64,000 nt of DNA from Muraenolepis orangiensis (lineage: Eukaryota; Chordata; Actinopteri; Gadiformes; Muraenolepididae): the NCBI GenBank assembly GCA_027704905.1, contig CM051015.1, positions 17,901,693 to 17,965,692 on the forward strand, written 5' to 3'. Below, in pieces: positions 23,128 through 34,617 of the stretch. Position 1 is the first letter of the stretch, and the number at the start of each line of letters is the position of its first letter. A program made the position numbers and the translations under genes. The notes beneath the pieces were generated by a model. The model searched no databases. It was given only the letters and a program-made list of their open reading frames with translations, and was not told the DNA's origin.

Positions 23128-24032
23128 GATATGTATATATATGTATATATATATATATATAATATATAATATATAATATCATATAAAGTATTATATGTAT
23201 ATTTATATATGTATATATATATATATATATATATAGGAACTTTACTACGATCAACTTTCATTGAAGAAATGGTTTTACAGTCAATATTCCCACAAACTTT
23301 CCCATGTTATTTAGAGCAGAAGCTTCTCGTCTTACCGTTCCTACTTCATCCTCCGTGTGGTTTTACACAAAAGAAAAACCTATTTCAGATGAAATACATA
23401 GCATATGGAATCCCAAGAGAGGTTGTCGGAGTCTTCACTCATTCAGCATAACACAACGCAGAAAGACACCGCTCACACGCGTACCTATTAGTGTCAGGCT
23501 GAACCATTCAAGGCTGATACCGGATAAAACGTTCCAATAACCAGATAAAACATTCCAATAAATGATCAACGGATTGTAGCAGGATGAAATGCATCATCCC
23601 TGCATAATGAGACCTCTCTCATTGCTCTGCACTTGTGAGCCTATCACCACCGGGAGCACCCTATAAATGGGTGAGTGTCCATTAGGGTGCATCAAAATAC
23701 ACAATTTCAGATAATTGATCTGTCTGGGTGCATAAATTGTTACCATCACAAGATGTCGCCACCACCCTTAGGCTATCATCATCATCACCATCATCACCAT
23801 ATATAACTCATCATCATCACCATCACCATCACCTTCATCATCATCATCATCATCACGATATATAACTCATCATCATCACCATCATCATCACCATCATCAC
23901 GATATATAACTCATCATCATCACCATCACCATCACCTTCATTATCATCATCATCATCATCATATATAACTCATCACCATCATCTTCATCATCATCATCAT
24001 CATTACCATAACCATTACCATAACCTTATATT
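22699..24032. repeat. Satellite unit 4
   Basis: 1334 bp. The AT insert carries aatatataatatataatatc instead of the acggtaat variant. Confidence 0.88.
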
Positions 24033-24428
24033 CTCAACTCAGTCTCTGGACTAATTGGATCATCTCGTCCTGTGTGAGTGGCTGCAGGGCGTTGGCGAAA
24101 TAAGTGGCCGAGTGGCACATTTATTAAAACTATGATTCAAAACGAATATGAAAACATATCTTAACATGCACGTGCACATGCACGTAACTGCACGTAGGCT
24201 ATCATCTACTTCCATACCGTGGTCTACATTTAGTTTGACAATAGAAACATTACGAAAGACATTAGTTGCTTGTTTCACACAGCGCTGTTCTGTCCTTAGT
24301 GTTCCTTGTTTCTTGTTAGGGCCTTTGATGGTAAATCAACCAAATCCACAAAACATACGGAACATCTGCAAGCAGCGAAGAGGTTCTGTAGGCCTTTTGG
24401 GATAGAACCTTTATTTTATATAAAATAC

Positions 24429-24459
<31 letters not shown>

Positions 24460-25139
24460 GATATGTATATATATGTATATATATATATATATAATATATA
24501 ATATATAATATCATATAAAGTATTATATGTATATTTATATATGTATATATATATATATATATATAGGAACTTTACTACGATCAACTTTCATTGAAGAAAT
24601 GGTTTTACAGTCAATATTCCCACAAACTTTCCCATGTTATTTAGAGCAGAAGCTTCTCGTCTTACCGTTCCTACTTCATCCTCCGTGTGGTTTTACACAA
24701 AAGAAAAACCTATTTCAGATGAAATACATAGCATATGGAATCCCAAGAGAGGTTGTCGGACTCTTCATTCATTCAGCATAACACAACGCAGAAAGACACC
24801 GCTCACACGCGTACCTATTAGTGTCAGGCTGAACCATTCAAGGCTGATACCGGATAAAACGTTCCAATAACCAGATAAAACATTCCAATAAATGATCAAC
24901 GGATTGTAGCAGGATGAAATGCATCATCCCTGCATAATGAGACCTCTCTCATTGCTCTGCACTTGTGAGCCTATCACCACCGGGGGCACCCTATAAATGG
25001 GTGAGTGTCCATTAGGGTGCATCAAAATACACAATTTCAGATAATTGATCTGTCTGGGTGCATAAATTGTTACCATCACAAGATGTCGCCACCACCCTTA
25101 GGCTATCATCATCATCACCATCATCATCACCATCATCAC

Positions 25140-25172
25140 CATATATAACTCATCATCATCACCATCACCTTT

Positions 25173-25225
<53 letters not shown>

Positions 25226-25258
25226 ATATAACTCATCATCATCACCATCACCATCACC

Positions 25259-25306
<48 letters not shown>

Positions 25307-25438
25307 ACCATATATAACTCATCACCTTCATCTTCATCATCATCATCATCATCATCATCATAACCATATATAACTCATCACCATCATCTTCATCATCATC
25401 ATCATCATCATCATCATAACCATATATAACTCATCACC

Positions 25439-25476
<38 letters not shown>

Positions 25477-25609
25477 AACCATATATAACTCATCACCATC
25501 ATCTTCGTCATCTTCATCATCATCATCATCATAACCATATATAACTCATCACCATCATCTTCATCATCATCATCATCATCATCATCATAACCATATATAA
25601 CTCATCACC

Positions 25610-25653
<44 letters not shown>

Positions 25654-25715
25654 AACCATATATAACTCATCACCATCATCTTCGTCATCTTCATCATCAT
25701 CATCATCATCATTAT
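25140..25715. repeat. Compound minisatellite catatataactcatcacc + (CAT)n
   Basis: About ten units of roughly 55-60 bp, each an atatataactcatcacc block followed by a variable (CAT)n run. Confidence 0.88.
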
Positions 25716-25727
25716 TAGGGCGGCAGT

Positions 25728-25945
25728 CTAGCTCAGGAGGTAGAGCGGTCGCCTCACAACCGGAAGGTTGCTGGTTCGATCCCCGGCTCCTCCTAGCAAA
25801 AACTGTCGAGGTGTCCTTGAGGAAGACCCTAACCCTAACTGCTCCCCGGGCGCTGTATGAATAGCTGCCCACTGCTCCTAATACTAGGATGGGTTAAATG
25901 CAGAGAACACGTTTCACTGTATGTGAGGATTCAATTTGTTGTTTG
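25728..25945 (+). mobile_element. tRNA-derived SINE
   Basis: The head has a tRNA-like A box (tagctcaggagg) and B box (ggttcgatccc), internal RNA polymerase III promoter signals. A tRNA-unrelated body and a tail with gctcctaatactaggatggg follow. The tail family also occurs at 6548-6800. The element sits in the CAT spacer of satellite unit 5. Confidence 0.85.
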
Positions 25946-26002
25946 TTGTTGTCATTATCATCATCATCTTCATCATCTTCATCATTACCATAACCTTATA
26001 TT

Positions 26003-26420
26003 CTCAACTCAGTCTCTGGACTAATTGGATCATCTCGTCCTGTGTGAGTGGCTGCAGGGCGTTGGCGAAATATGTGGCCGAGTGGCACATTTATTAAAAC
26101 TATGATTCAAAACGAATATGAAAACATATCTTAACATGCACGTGCACATGCACGTAACTGCACGTAGGCTATCATCTACTTCCATACCGTGGTCTACATT
26201 TAGTTTGACAATAGAAACATTACGAAAGACATTAGTTGCTTGTTTCACGCAGCGCGCGCTGTTCTGTCCTTTGTGTTCCTTGTTGTGTTTCTTGTTAGGG
26301 CCTTTGATGGTAAATCAACCAAATCCACAAAATATACGGAACATCTGCAAGCAGCGAAGAGGTTCTGTAGGCCTTTTGGGATAGAACCTTTATTTTATAT
26401 AAAATACATATATATATATG

Positions 26421-26476
<56 letters not shown>
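26003..26476. repeat. Satellite unit 6, truncated
   Basis: Only the first core and the (TA)n tract remain. The sequence then changes to the transposase-like element. Confidence 0.85.
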
Positions 26477-26479
<3 letters not shown>

Positions 26480-28471
26480 GTGAGGCCATTTTATGGGAAG
26501 GCAAATATCTCAATGGTGAGAGATCGTCGAGCATGCGACAAGATGGTGGCACTTCGACGCTAACAACAAGTTGCGCCACATTCCCCAGGCCATGCACTCC
26601 AGTGAGGCTACAGCTCGACAAGTGGATGCTATGGAGCACCGGCTCGACTCCACATTCCCGCTGTGGTCGAGCAGCTGATCAGCAATCCGGAGGACATTGC
26701 TTTCCTGGCCAGCATGAAGGGCGACAGAGTGGCCACATTTGGAGCGCTCGATACCAAGCTGAAATCCAAGGTGAAGCGGCAACAGGAGCGCGAAGCAGCC
26801 CAGCAGGCACACCTGACCAAAGAGCAGCAGGAGATGACAGCGACATCCAGCATGGTGGGGTTGGAAAGCAATAGTGAAGAGGATTGCAACGCCAATGAAA
26901 CAGCTGCTCCACCGGTGGAGAACACGCCCACCCGCAAGCGTAAGAAGACTGGCACCACAGCCTTCATTCCATCTGACATCCTCAGCCGGCCGAGTCTGTC
27001 ACTGGCTATACGGTTGAAGATCACACCAATGCAGCAGGCTGCCTTCACCCGCCAGATCGAGGAGTCAGGTGGCAATTGGGAAACGGTCTTCACATCCTTT
27101 GCAACCGCAAACCACACGGCCGCCACACGCTGGAGGCCATCAGTGAGGAACAGCACCAGCAGTGGACACCACCTTCCACGTGCACCCTGCACTGGGACAG
27201 CAAGTTGACGCCGAAGCTCACTAATGTGCACCAGTTGGAGGAGCGTCTGACAGTGGTGGTCGGTGATGCAGAGCGGCTCAAACTGCTTGGTGTTCCAGCC
27301 TATATGAAGGGAAATGAGCCATGAGGAATGATCATCGCCCGGCTGACATGCAAGCTGTTGCAGGGGTGGTGCTGCACCGATCAGTTTGTCAACATAGTAT
27401 TTGACCCCACCGAACACTGGCCATCTCACGGCAGCCTGCATTGCCATCCAGCTCTCACTGGGTCGACATAAGGACAGTGCCCATTGTTCCGCTACATTCC
27501 TGACAAGGCCGAACCACCGTTCCTGGGCAAGATGCGTGCTAAACTCATTGAGTACACTGCAGGAGTGCTCGACTACAAGCGAGGCGACTACCGCAAGTTT
27601 GTGCAGCTGTGTCTTATGTATCTGGGTGCAGACGGTAAAGCACACACTCCAGTTCCCTTTCAACGGCCGGGAGCCCTGCACAAGGCACGATGGATGGCCA
27701 AGCTGCTGTACACTCTCAAGCTGGCCTTGATGGAGCAGCACATTGCGTTGCTTTTCACTACATTGCAGCGGGTGCTGAATATTTTTTGCCAACTTCATCA
27801 CGCACATCTACGCAACGTGGTGGCTGACCTGCGACACGGCCGTAGATGCTGCATGGAATGACCTTACACTCTACCACCATCTGTATGTGTACAAGAATGT
27901 TGACGAGGGCATTGCAGCATCAGCAATCAAGGCACTGGAACGGCACCTATGGTACCTGACAGGCGAGATGCTGCCCCTGGCACTCTTCAGCACCAAGGTG
28001 CCAGTTGACAGATGCCATCTTTGAGGACAAGCCGAATGACCTCCCCATGCGAGCCCCACAGCTCTGCTTTGGCACTGGCTTCGGCAAGCCAGAAGTTTCC
28101 AACCCTCTCACCGACCAGCATCTTGGCTGACCTCACCAACCCAGACTGCTGGTTCGGCATGCAACAGCTGCACATCGATCCAGCGTTTCTCTCACTGGAT
28201 GTAGAGGATTGGGCTGCCAGTGAAGCATTCCAAATGGGTGCGGTGAATATACGTGCCATAAATGTTGTGAATGACTGTGCTGAGCGTGGCGTTAAACTCC
28301 CATCAGACTTTGTGGCAGCAGCCAGGAGCGAGGAGCACCTGCAGAATGTGCTGCAGGCAGTTGAGCATGATCGCTCTAAACAGCCAAATCTGCGCCACTG
28401 TGTGCAAGCTGGACCAGGATTCTTGAGACACCCTAAAAACTATTTCAAAGTTGTGATTTTTGTTCTTGAAT
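26477..28471 (+). pseudogene. Decayed transposase-like gene of an unnamed family
   Basis: Coding similarity runs through at least five frames (about 26663-27190, 27076-27324, 27320-27480, 27484-27861, 28012-28440), so the gene is broken. The order is a charged Lys/Gln-rich N-terminal part (LKSKVKRQQEREAAQQAHL), a basic patch (RKRKK), a middle part with VNIVFD and NTGHLTAACIAIQLSLGR, and a C-terminal part with DLTNPDCWFGMQQLHID and NDCAERGVKLPSDF. The D..NTG and NDxAERGVxL motifs are typical of a repeated fish/invertebrate family that I believe is an RNase H-like transposase, but I cannot name its superfamily. A second copy lies inverted at the right end of the window. Confidence 0.55.
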
Positions 28472-29207
28472 AAATAAATGTTCTATTGAAAATAAATGGT
28501 GTTCTAATAAAAACAAACATTTTTTTGCATTTTTAGAGATTGCCTAGGAAAACACCCAAAACGGCCCATTTTCATATTTTCACATGCTTGGTTCAACCTC
28601 TAAATCTCAATGAATTTTCCCAAAACTATGCAAAAGTAATTTTTATCTGTGTCTGAACATAATGCAACCCCAGACAGTTTGATATGTTGAGATTTCAATT
28701 TTGCATTGCAATTTAATGCACCCGAGTGTCCATCTTTCTCCCTCTTGCACTTTGGCAGACAGGCCCCGCCCACTTCTGTTGCATTGCTTCCTACCGGCGC
28801 AGGTATGTTGTCAGTAGCTTCATTTGTTTGCGTCGAAATTGCCATCAATTATATTGATTAACATTTGTACGTCTATAGATCCTTGCGAGGGATTACTGTG
28901 TTAAACGGCTCGCTATTCCTGCTTGCACTATTTCCTGCCACACGAGTGTAAAGCTCTCCTCTCCCGGTCTCCCAGCCTGATTGGTATGTACGGCTATTCA
29001 TTAGCATTTGCCTGTTCTCCATCATAGTAATGCTTAATGTAACTTGTGTGTTTGTGTGACCAATCCTCTGTATATCTTTTCAGCGTTAGGAGAAACGCTG
29101 CTATTTTGCCTGCACGCTGCTTTGCCTCCATGTTATGCCATTGTTAAATTGCATCTGTGCTGCTGTCCTGCTGTCCTGCCGTGCCCCGCTGCCGGTGTTC
29201 GTCTGTG
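28472..29207. repeat. Non-coding segment, outermost part of the left inverted arm
   Basis: Inverted match to 63157-63930. It lies downstream of the transposase-like gene in both places, so it is probably the 3' part of that element. It contains an A-rich stretch and no convincing gene. Confidence 0.7.
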
Positions 29208-31102
29208 CGAGATATCTTCCCTCTCTAGGGCACCCAGTGTCGATGTTGACATGTCCGGACAGTTTACAACAGCTGAACTTAGGGCGGCCATCGGCAACCT
29301 TAGGCAAAGCAAGTCCCCGGGGCATGACAACATCCACCCAGAGTTCGTGACCCACCAGAGTGAGACAACATCTGCCTGGCTGTGCTCTTTTTTTCTCATC
29401 CTGCTCCCAGAGGTCCAAACTGCCGAAGACCTGGCGCCGTGCTGCTGTTATCGCCCTGCTGAAACCAGGCAAAACTGCGGAAGACCCTAAGGCCTACAGA
29501 CCCATCTCGCTGCTCTGCGTCCCATTCAAGATACTGGAGAGGATGATCCTCAGCCGCATAGAGCCAGTAGTGGACCCACAGCTTCCAAGGGAACAGGCTG
29601 GTTTCCGGCGGGGCAGGTCAACAGTAGATCAGGTAACCCTGCTCACCCAGGACATCGAGGACAGCTTTCAGGCCAAAGAGAAAGTTGGGGTTGTGTTGCT
29701 TGACCTAACAGCCGCATATGACACCGTCTGGCACCGTGGACTTCACCTGAAGCTGCTGAGGACTATCCCAGACCGGCATATGGTGAAGTTCATAATGGAG
29801 ATGCTGTCCAACCGCAGCTTCATCCTCCGAACCAGCGATGGCCAGCGAAGCAGACTGAGGAGATTGAGAAACGGGGTGCCACAGGGGTCTGTCCTCTCAC
29901 CACTGCTGTTTAATATTTACATCCACGACCTCCCGGAGACAACATCCAGACAATATGGTTACGCGGATGATCTGGCCATCATGCTGCGTCGAACAACATG
30001 GTCAGCGGTGGAACAGGGTCTCAACCAGGACATGGGCATCTTGGCTGCCTACCTGCGCAAGTGGCGTCTGCAGCTCAGTACTGGGAAGACTGTGTCGGCC
30101 GCATACCACCTGTGCAACAGAGAGGCCAAAAGGGAACTGTCGGTGTCCGTCGACAACAAGCGTCTGGAGCACCAACTAGCCCCCAAGTACCTCGGTGTTC
30201 GGCTGGACAGGACACTGTCCTACAAACAGCACCTTGAGGAAGTGAGAGCCAAAGTGACAGCAAGGGTCTCGCTTATCCGCCGCCTTGCTGGCACAACCTG
30301 AGGTGCCTCCGCCAGGACACTACGAATCTCCACACAAGCCCTGGTGTTCTCTGCTGCCGAATACTGCGCCCCAGTCTGGAGTAGAAGCCCACATGTGAAG
30401 AAGGTTGATCCTATCATCAACAATGCCCTTCGGATCATAACCGGTTGCCAGAAGCCCACCCCCGTGTCCTACCTGCCAGTCCTAGCGGGACTTCGTCTTC
30501 GACGAGAGGCCGCTATCCTCGCACTTGCAAGGAAAGCCCAAGAACATGACTGGCATATCCTGCACGAAACAACAACAAAGGCAGCGCCCCCAAGCAGACT
30601 CAAGTCCCGTCACCCCTACAACAGGACAGCACAAGAGATGCTTGGTTCCATCCCTGAGGACCTGTCTACAAGGGCATGGCTAGCAACTTCCTGGAAGCAG
30701 GAATGGGAGTCGGCTGAGCCCACACGTCTGCACCATCACATCCAAGATCCGGGAGATGGAGTCAAAGGAGAACATCTACCACGCCGGCATTGGACCCTGC
30801 TGAACCGCCTCCGTACTGGGGTTGGTCGCTTCAAAGCGTCCATGAAGGAGTGGGGCCTGGCAGACAGCGCAGTATGTGAGTGCGGCGAGCCTGAGCAGAC
30901 TGCCGACCACATAATCACCACCTGTCCTCTGTACAGACCTCCTTCAGAGGCTGGCCTCTTCCAAGTGGGACCAGAGACGAGAGCGTGGCTTTGTGACACT
31001 GAGCTGGACATATGACGATGATACACGAAAGAAGAGAAGAACTTGGTGGCATTGATTCGTTAGTTCAACTTTTAAAATCCAATCTGGAGCTGTCAGTGTC
31101 TA
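29208..31102 (+). pseudogene. I-type LINE, 5'-truncated (left arm): reverse transcriptase and C-terminal domain
   Basis: The coding part runs 29208-31015. It encodes a non-LTR reverse transcriptase with AYRPISLLCVPFKILERMI, QAGFRRGRSTVDQVTLL, VLLDLTAAYDTVW, GVPQGSVLSPLLFNIYI and the catalytic box YGYADDLA. A C-terminal part follows with a CxC-x8-H-x4-C motif (CECGEPEQTADHIITTC) that ends at 31015. The frame changes near 29490 and there is a TGA at about 30300 where the right-arm copy has Trp. The 5' junction at 29208 lies within the old endonuclease/RT linker; the endonuclease is missing here but present at 55.9-57.4 kb. Confidence 0.85.
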
Positions 31103-31530
31103 TGTCACGGGCGTACACGGTGTGGATCCAAAAGCACGAATACAGACACAGTGATAAAGTAAAAGAGTCTTTACTGACAAAAGCAAGGTCCAACACAAAA
31201 AGTCACTCGATGATTGTACAGCTTAAAGGCAAAATAATGAAACACCAAAAACCTGACCGTGGCGTGGCATGGCGTGGAACCTGAACGCTGAAGAACTCAG
31301 CATAACACAACGAGACAATCTGGCAACGAGACAGTGACTGCCTGGACCTATTTATGCCAGGAGACATCACCAGGTGCAAACAATAATTACAACCAGGTGC
31401 AAACAATAATGACATAACCAATCACAGGGGGCGGGAGGAAGACTGACTATAGAAATAAAACCCTGGAACTAAACTAAACATCATACATGAATAAACAGAA
31501 ACTTTTCAGCATAGTTGGCGATGCACAACA
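31103..31530 (-). mobile_element. Ty3/gypsy 3' LTR
   Basis: On the minus strand it reads TGTTGTGCATCG to CCCGTGACA (TG...CA), 428 bp, preceded by a polypurine tract (AGAGGGGGGGGTAC, 31531-31545) and by pol. No 5' LTR is present in the left arm. Confidence 0.75.
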
Positions 31531-32535
31531 GTACCCCCCCCTCTAGGGACGACTCCTGACGGCCCAGGAGCTTCTGGATGTCTCCTATAAAAATCCTCAA
31601 TAAGTGCCTGCCCGATGATGAAACGGGACGGAATCCACGACCGTTCCTCGGGGCCATATCCCTCCCAGTCCACCAAGAATTGCCGACCTCGACCCCGTCT
31701 CCTGACGGCCAAAAGACGCTTGACTGCATACACCGGGCCGCCATCAATGACCTGGGGGGGAGGAGGGGGCTTGGATGGTGGAACTAAGGAACTGTCCAAT
31801 ACCGGCTTAATCCGGCTGACGTGGAAGGTTGGATGGACCCGCAGTGACCTGGGTAGACGAAGACGGACAGAAACAGGATTTATGACCTTGGTAATAGGAA
31901 ATGGACCCACAAACCTTGGAGCGAGCTTTCTTGACATGACATCGATAGGCAAGTCTCTTGTGGATAGCCACACCCTCTGCCCCGGTCTGTAGGTAGGTGC
32001 CGTCCGCCGCCGTCGATCAGCCCCCCTCTTCATCCGGATTGAACTCTTCAGGAGGACCCGACGAGCGGCAGCCCAAATACGGTGGCATCTCTTAACGAGA
32101 GCGTGAGCAGACGGGACCACCACTTCCTTCTCGGACTCCGGAAACAAGGGTAGTTGATAGCCATAGACACAGTGAAAAGGAGACAGACCGGTAGCAGAGG
32201 TAGGCAAGGAATTGTGTGCATACTCAACCCATGTCAAGTGCTCACTCCAGGCCGCGGGGTTCTGTGAGACTAGGCACCGCAGGCAAGTCTCCAGCTCCTG
32301 ATTAATCCGCTCTGTCTGCCCGTTGGACTGGGGATGGTATCCTGAAGTAAGGCTGACGGACGCTCCCAGGATGGTGCAGAATTCCTTCCAGAACCTGGAG
32401 CTGAACTGTGGACCCCGGTCCGACACAATGTCTCTGGGTATTCCATGAATTCGAACAACATGGTCTAGCAGTACTTGAGCCGTCTCTTTAGCAGAAGGCA
32501 ATTTCTGCAGCGCAATAAAATGTACCATCTTTGAA
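31506..32535 (-). pseudogene. Ty3/gypsy pol fragment: integrase core and chromodomain
   Basis: An open frame of 340 codons holds the integrase core (IVSDRGPQFSSRFW with the second catalytic Asp; YHPQSNGQTERINQELE with the catalytic Glu), the GPY/F region (KLAPRFVGPFPI) and a C-terminal chromodomain (VYAVKRLLAVRRRGRGRQFL, WEGYGPEERSWIP). It is a chromovirus-type element. The frame starts inside the core just after the point where the first catalytic Asp would be (FSKMVHF), because a MITE abuts it at 32537. Protease, RT and RNase H are missing. Confidence 0.88.
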
Positions 32536-32536
32536 A

Positions 32537-32703
32537 ATGGGCTCTCGTATATTCCTCCGTATTCCCGGAGCCAAAGGCGCCGTTACGTGCGTGTAGGGCT
32601 GCCCTACACGCACGTAATGGCGTGTAGGGCGCGTAGGGCTGCCCTACACGCACGTAACGGCGCCTTTGGCTCCGGGAATACGGAGGAATATACGAGAGCC
32701 CAT
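32537..32703. mobile_element. Palindromic MITE with 61-bp perfect terminal inverted repeats
   Basis: gggctctcgtatattcctcc begins a 61-bp arm (32539-32599) repeated in reverse complement up to 32701. The centre holds further copies of tgccctacacgcacgtaa. It is flanked by AT on both sides. At 163 bp, almost the whole element can fold into one hairpin. It lies exactly between the gypsy integrase and the LINE fragment. Confidence 0.85.
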
Positions 32704-34029
32704 TACGACCTCCGTAAGACCATCGTCACTGCCAAGGACAGAGTGGAAGATAAATTCATCCACGGTTTCTGGTTAATCCACGGTTTCTGGTTGGGATATA
32801 TCCGAACCGACTTGGTCGGAACAACGTCATCTATGCACTTCTTGATGAACGCGGTGACCGACGACGCGTACTCATTGATGTGATTGTCCGAGGCAACGCA
32901 GAACATGCCAGTCAGCGCGATCAAAACAATCCTGCAGCATAGAGTCCGATTGGTCCGACCAGCATTGGACCTCCCTCACAGCGATCGGTTGCTGCTTCAG
33001 TCTCTGCCTATAGGCGGGGAGCAGCTGGATAGAGCGGTGGTCTGATTTGCCTAACGGTGGGCGGAGGAGGGCCTTGTAGCCATCACGGAAGGGGGTGTAG
33101 CAGTGGTCGAGGATCCGCTCGCCCCGTGTGTTGCTCGTTATGTGTTGATAGAACTTCGGGAGAACCTTCTTCAGGTTCGCCTTGTTGAATTCCCCCACCA
33201 CGATGAGAGCAGCTTCGGGGTGTGCCGACTCCTGTTCGCTGATAGCCCCATACAGTTCCTTCAGCACTGTGTCCGTGTTGGCTTGTGGGGGAATGTAAAC
33301 AGCGGTCACGGTTACTGCTGTAAACTCCCGAGGTAGCCAGTATGGACGGCACATAAGCATCAGGTACTCCAGGTCCGGGGAACAGAAAGACTTGAGGGGA
33401 TGTACATGACTTTGGTTGCACCAAGATCTGTTTATCATGAGACATACCCCCCTCCGCGATCTTTACCGGAGAGAGCCTTTGTTATGTCCGCCCGGTGGAC
33501 GGAAAATCCCGTCGGCTCGATAGCTGCGTCGGTAACCCCAATCCGACATCCATGTCTCCGTAAGGCAGATGATACAGTTGTCCTTAGTTTCCCAGTGGAA
33601 TCGAGCCTGTAGCTCGCTTAACTTACTGTCCAGAGACTGTACATTAGCCAGTAGAATGGTGGGTAGTGGGGGGCGATCGGATCGACATCTCAGCCTGACT
33701 AGCACGCCGGCTCGCTTCCCTCGCTTCCTCCGGCAATGCTTGCGTGTAATCATGCCCAAGATGGTCGGAGATAATCCAGCTGTGACTTCGGGCGGGACGT
33801 CCGAGTCGAAAGAATGAAAAAACTCCGGTAGGTGGCGAGCGACTGACGATCTGATCTCCAGAAGTGTACAAAAGTTATAAATGAACGTGCTGCTAACTTC
33901 CTGAACTAAAATAGTTGCGAAAAGAATAAATAACAAACAATAGTTGCGAAAAGAATAAATAACAAAAAACTGCGTCGTCGTGCGGGAGCTCACGAAACGG
34001 CAGCCATCTCGTACGGCGCCATACTCCAA
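32704..34029 (-). pseudogene. L2/CR1-type LINE 5' part, AP endonuclease (left arm)
   Basis: Coding similarity begins at the ATG at 34029. An N-terminal extension is followed by an endonuclease with LANVQSLDSKLSELQARF, CLTETWMSD, AVTVTAVYIPPQANTDT, VVGEFNKANLKKV and GKSDHRSIQLLP. The frame shifts at about 33440-33470 and again near 32890, then reads CIDDVVPTKSVRIYP. The RT domain is absent. The usual GDFN motif reads GEFN. It is the inverted counterpart of 52563-53870. Confidence 0.8.
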
Positions 34030-34617
34030 ACTATATTCATATCATATAATAATATAAGGAAATAGGAACTTGATTTAAACTTATATTTTTGCCATTCTGA
34101 ATGTATTTAGCGTGAACAACAAAAGAAAAGTGGAAAAACAGGTAATATTTGCTGTTGCCTACATTGTAGATGAGTAACTTTGTCTCTACATAGGCCTAAA
34201 CAAATCACACAAAATGATTTAAGTAAAAGCAGCATGTCAGGGCCTTCAAGGTATTCAGAGAAGACCCTGGAACTCTCAGATGAAACAAAAAAAAAATCTA
34301 ATTAATTGTATTAATTCAGGAATCAGACGTTTCCAATGTCACATGCATCAATAACTTGTATGAGAAGGGCCATATCTCAATGAAAACTCTGCTTCATGGG
34401 AAATTGTGCACAAATAAGTGTGCACATTAATTGTATGGTGCATTATGGGTATTAACTACAGCGCAATATGGTGAACCATATTGGTATGCTCACATTTCAG
34501 ACCACACTACAAAATGGTGACACCCAAGAGTGCACTATATAGGGTTCATACGTATGGTTTAACCCTTCATGAAACTAAGTATAATATATATGTGTATAAA
34601 TATGCATCACTTTTTAG
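34030..34617. other. Left-arm spacer, no gene seen
   Basis: AT-rich sequence, shared inverted with the right arm except that the right arm has a 1.3-kb patch inserted at the point matching about 34232. Confidence 0.6.

Larger units (their letters stand above)
24033..26002. repeat. Satellite unit 5, expanded
   Basis: It shares the AT-insert variant of unit 4. The spacer is enlarged by a CAT-based minisatellite and a SINE. Confidence 0.85.
18946..26476. repeat. Tandem satellite array, six units of about 1.15-1.33 kb
   Basis: The marker ctcaactcagtctctggact begins units at 18946, 20100, 21391, 22699, 24033 and 26003, all in the same orientation. Each unit has a conserved core with gcacgtgcacatgcacg, a (TA)n tract, a second conserved core ending near agatgtcgccaccaccctta, and a (CAT)n spacer. 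Unit lengths are 1154, 1291, 1308 and 1334 bp; the fifth is enlarged to 1970 bp by CAT expansion and a SINE, and the sixth stops at its (TA)n tract. Core identity appears above 95 percent. An 85-codon open frame recurs in the first core but is best explained by homogenisation. Confidence 0.92.

Noticed and set aside
22500..25720. CRISPR-like regular repeats
   Set aside because: The repeats are CAT microsatellites with no unique spacers, in a vertebrate genome.
25728..25800. A tRNA gene
   Set aside because: A and B boxes are present but the acceptor stem does not close and SINE body follows directly.
25828..25843. Telomere-like accctaaccctaact
   Set aside because: Only two units inside a SINE body; no array.
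19061..26384. An 85-codon open frame repeated in all six satellite units
   Set aside because: It has no family resemblance, changes freely at (TA)n and CAT boundaries, and its conservation equals that of the surrounding non-coding satellite.
27484..27861. A separate small gene
   Set aside because: It is one frame of the same decayed transposase-like gene; neighbouring frames continue it.
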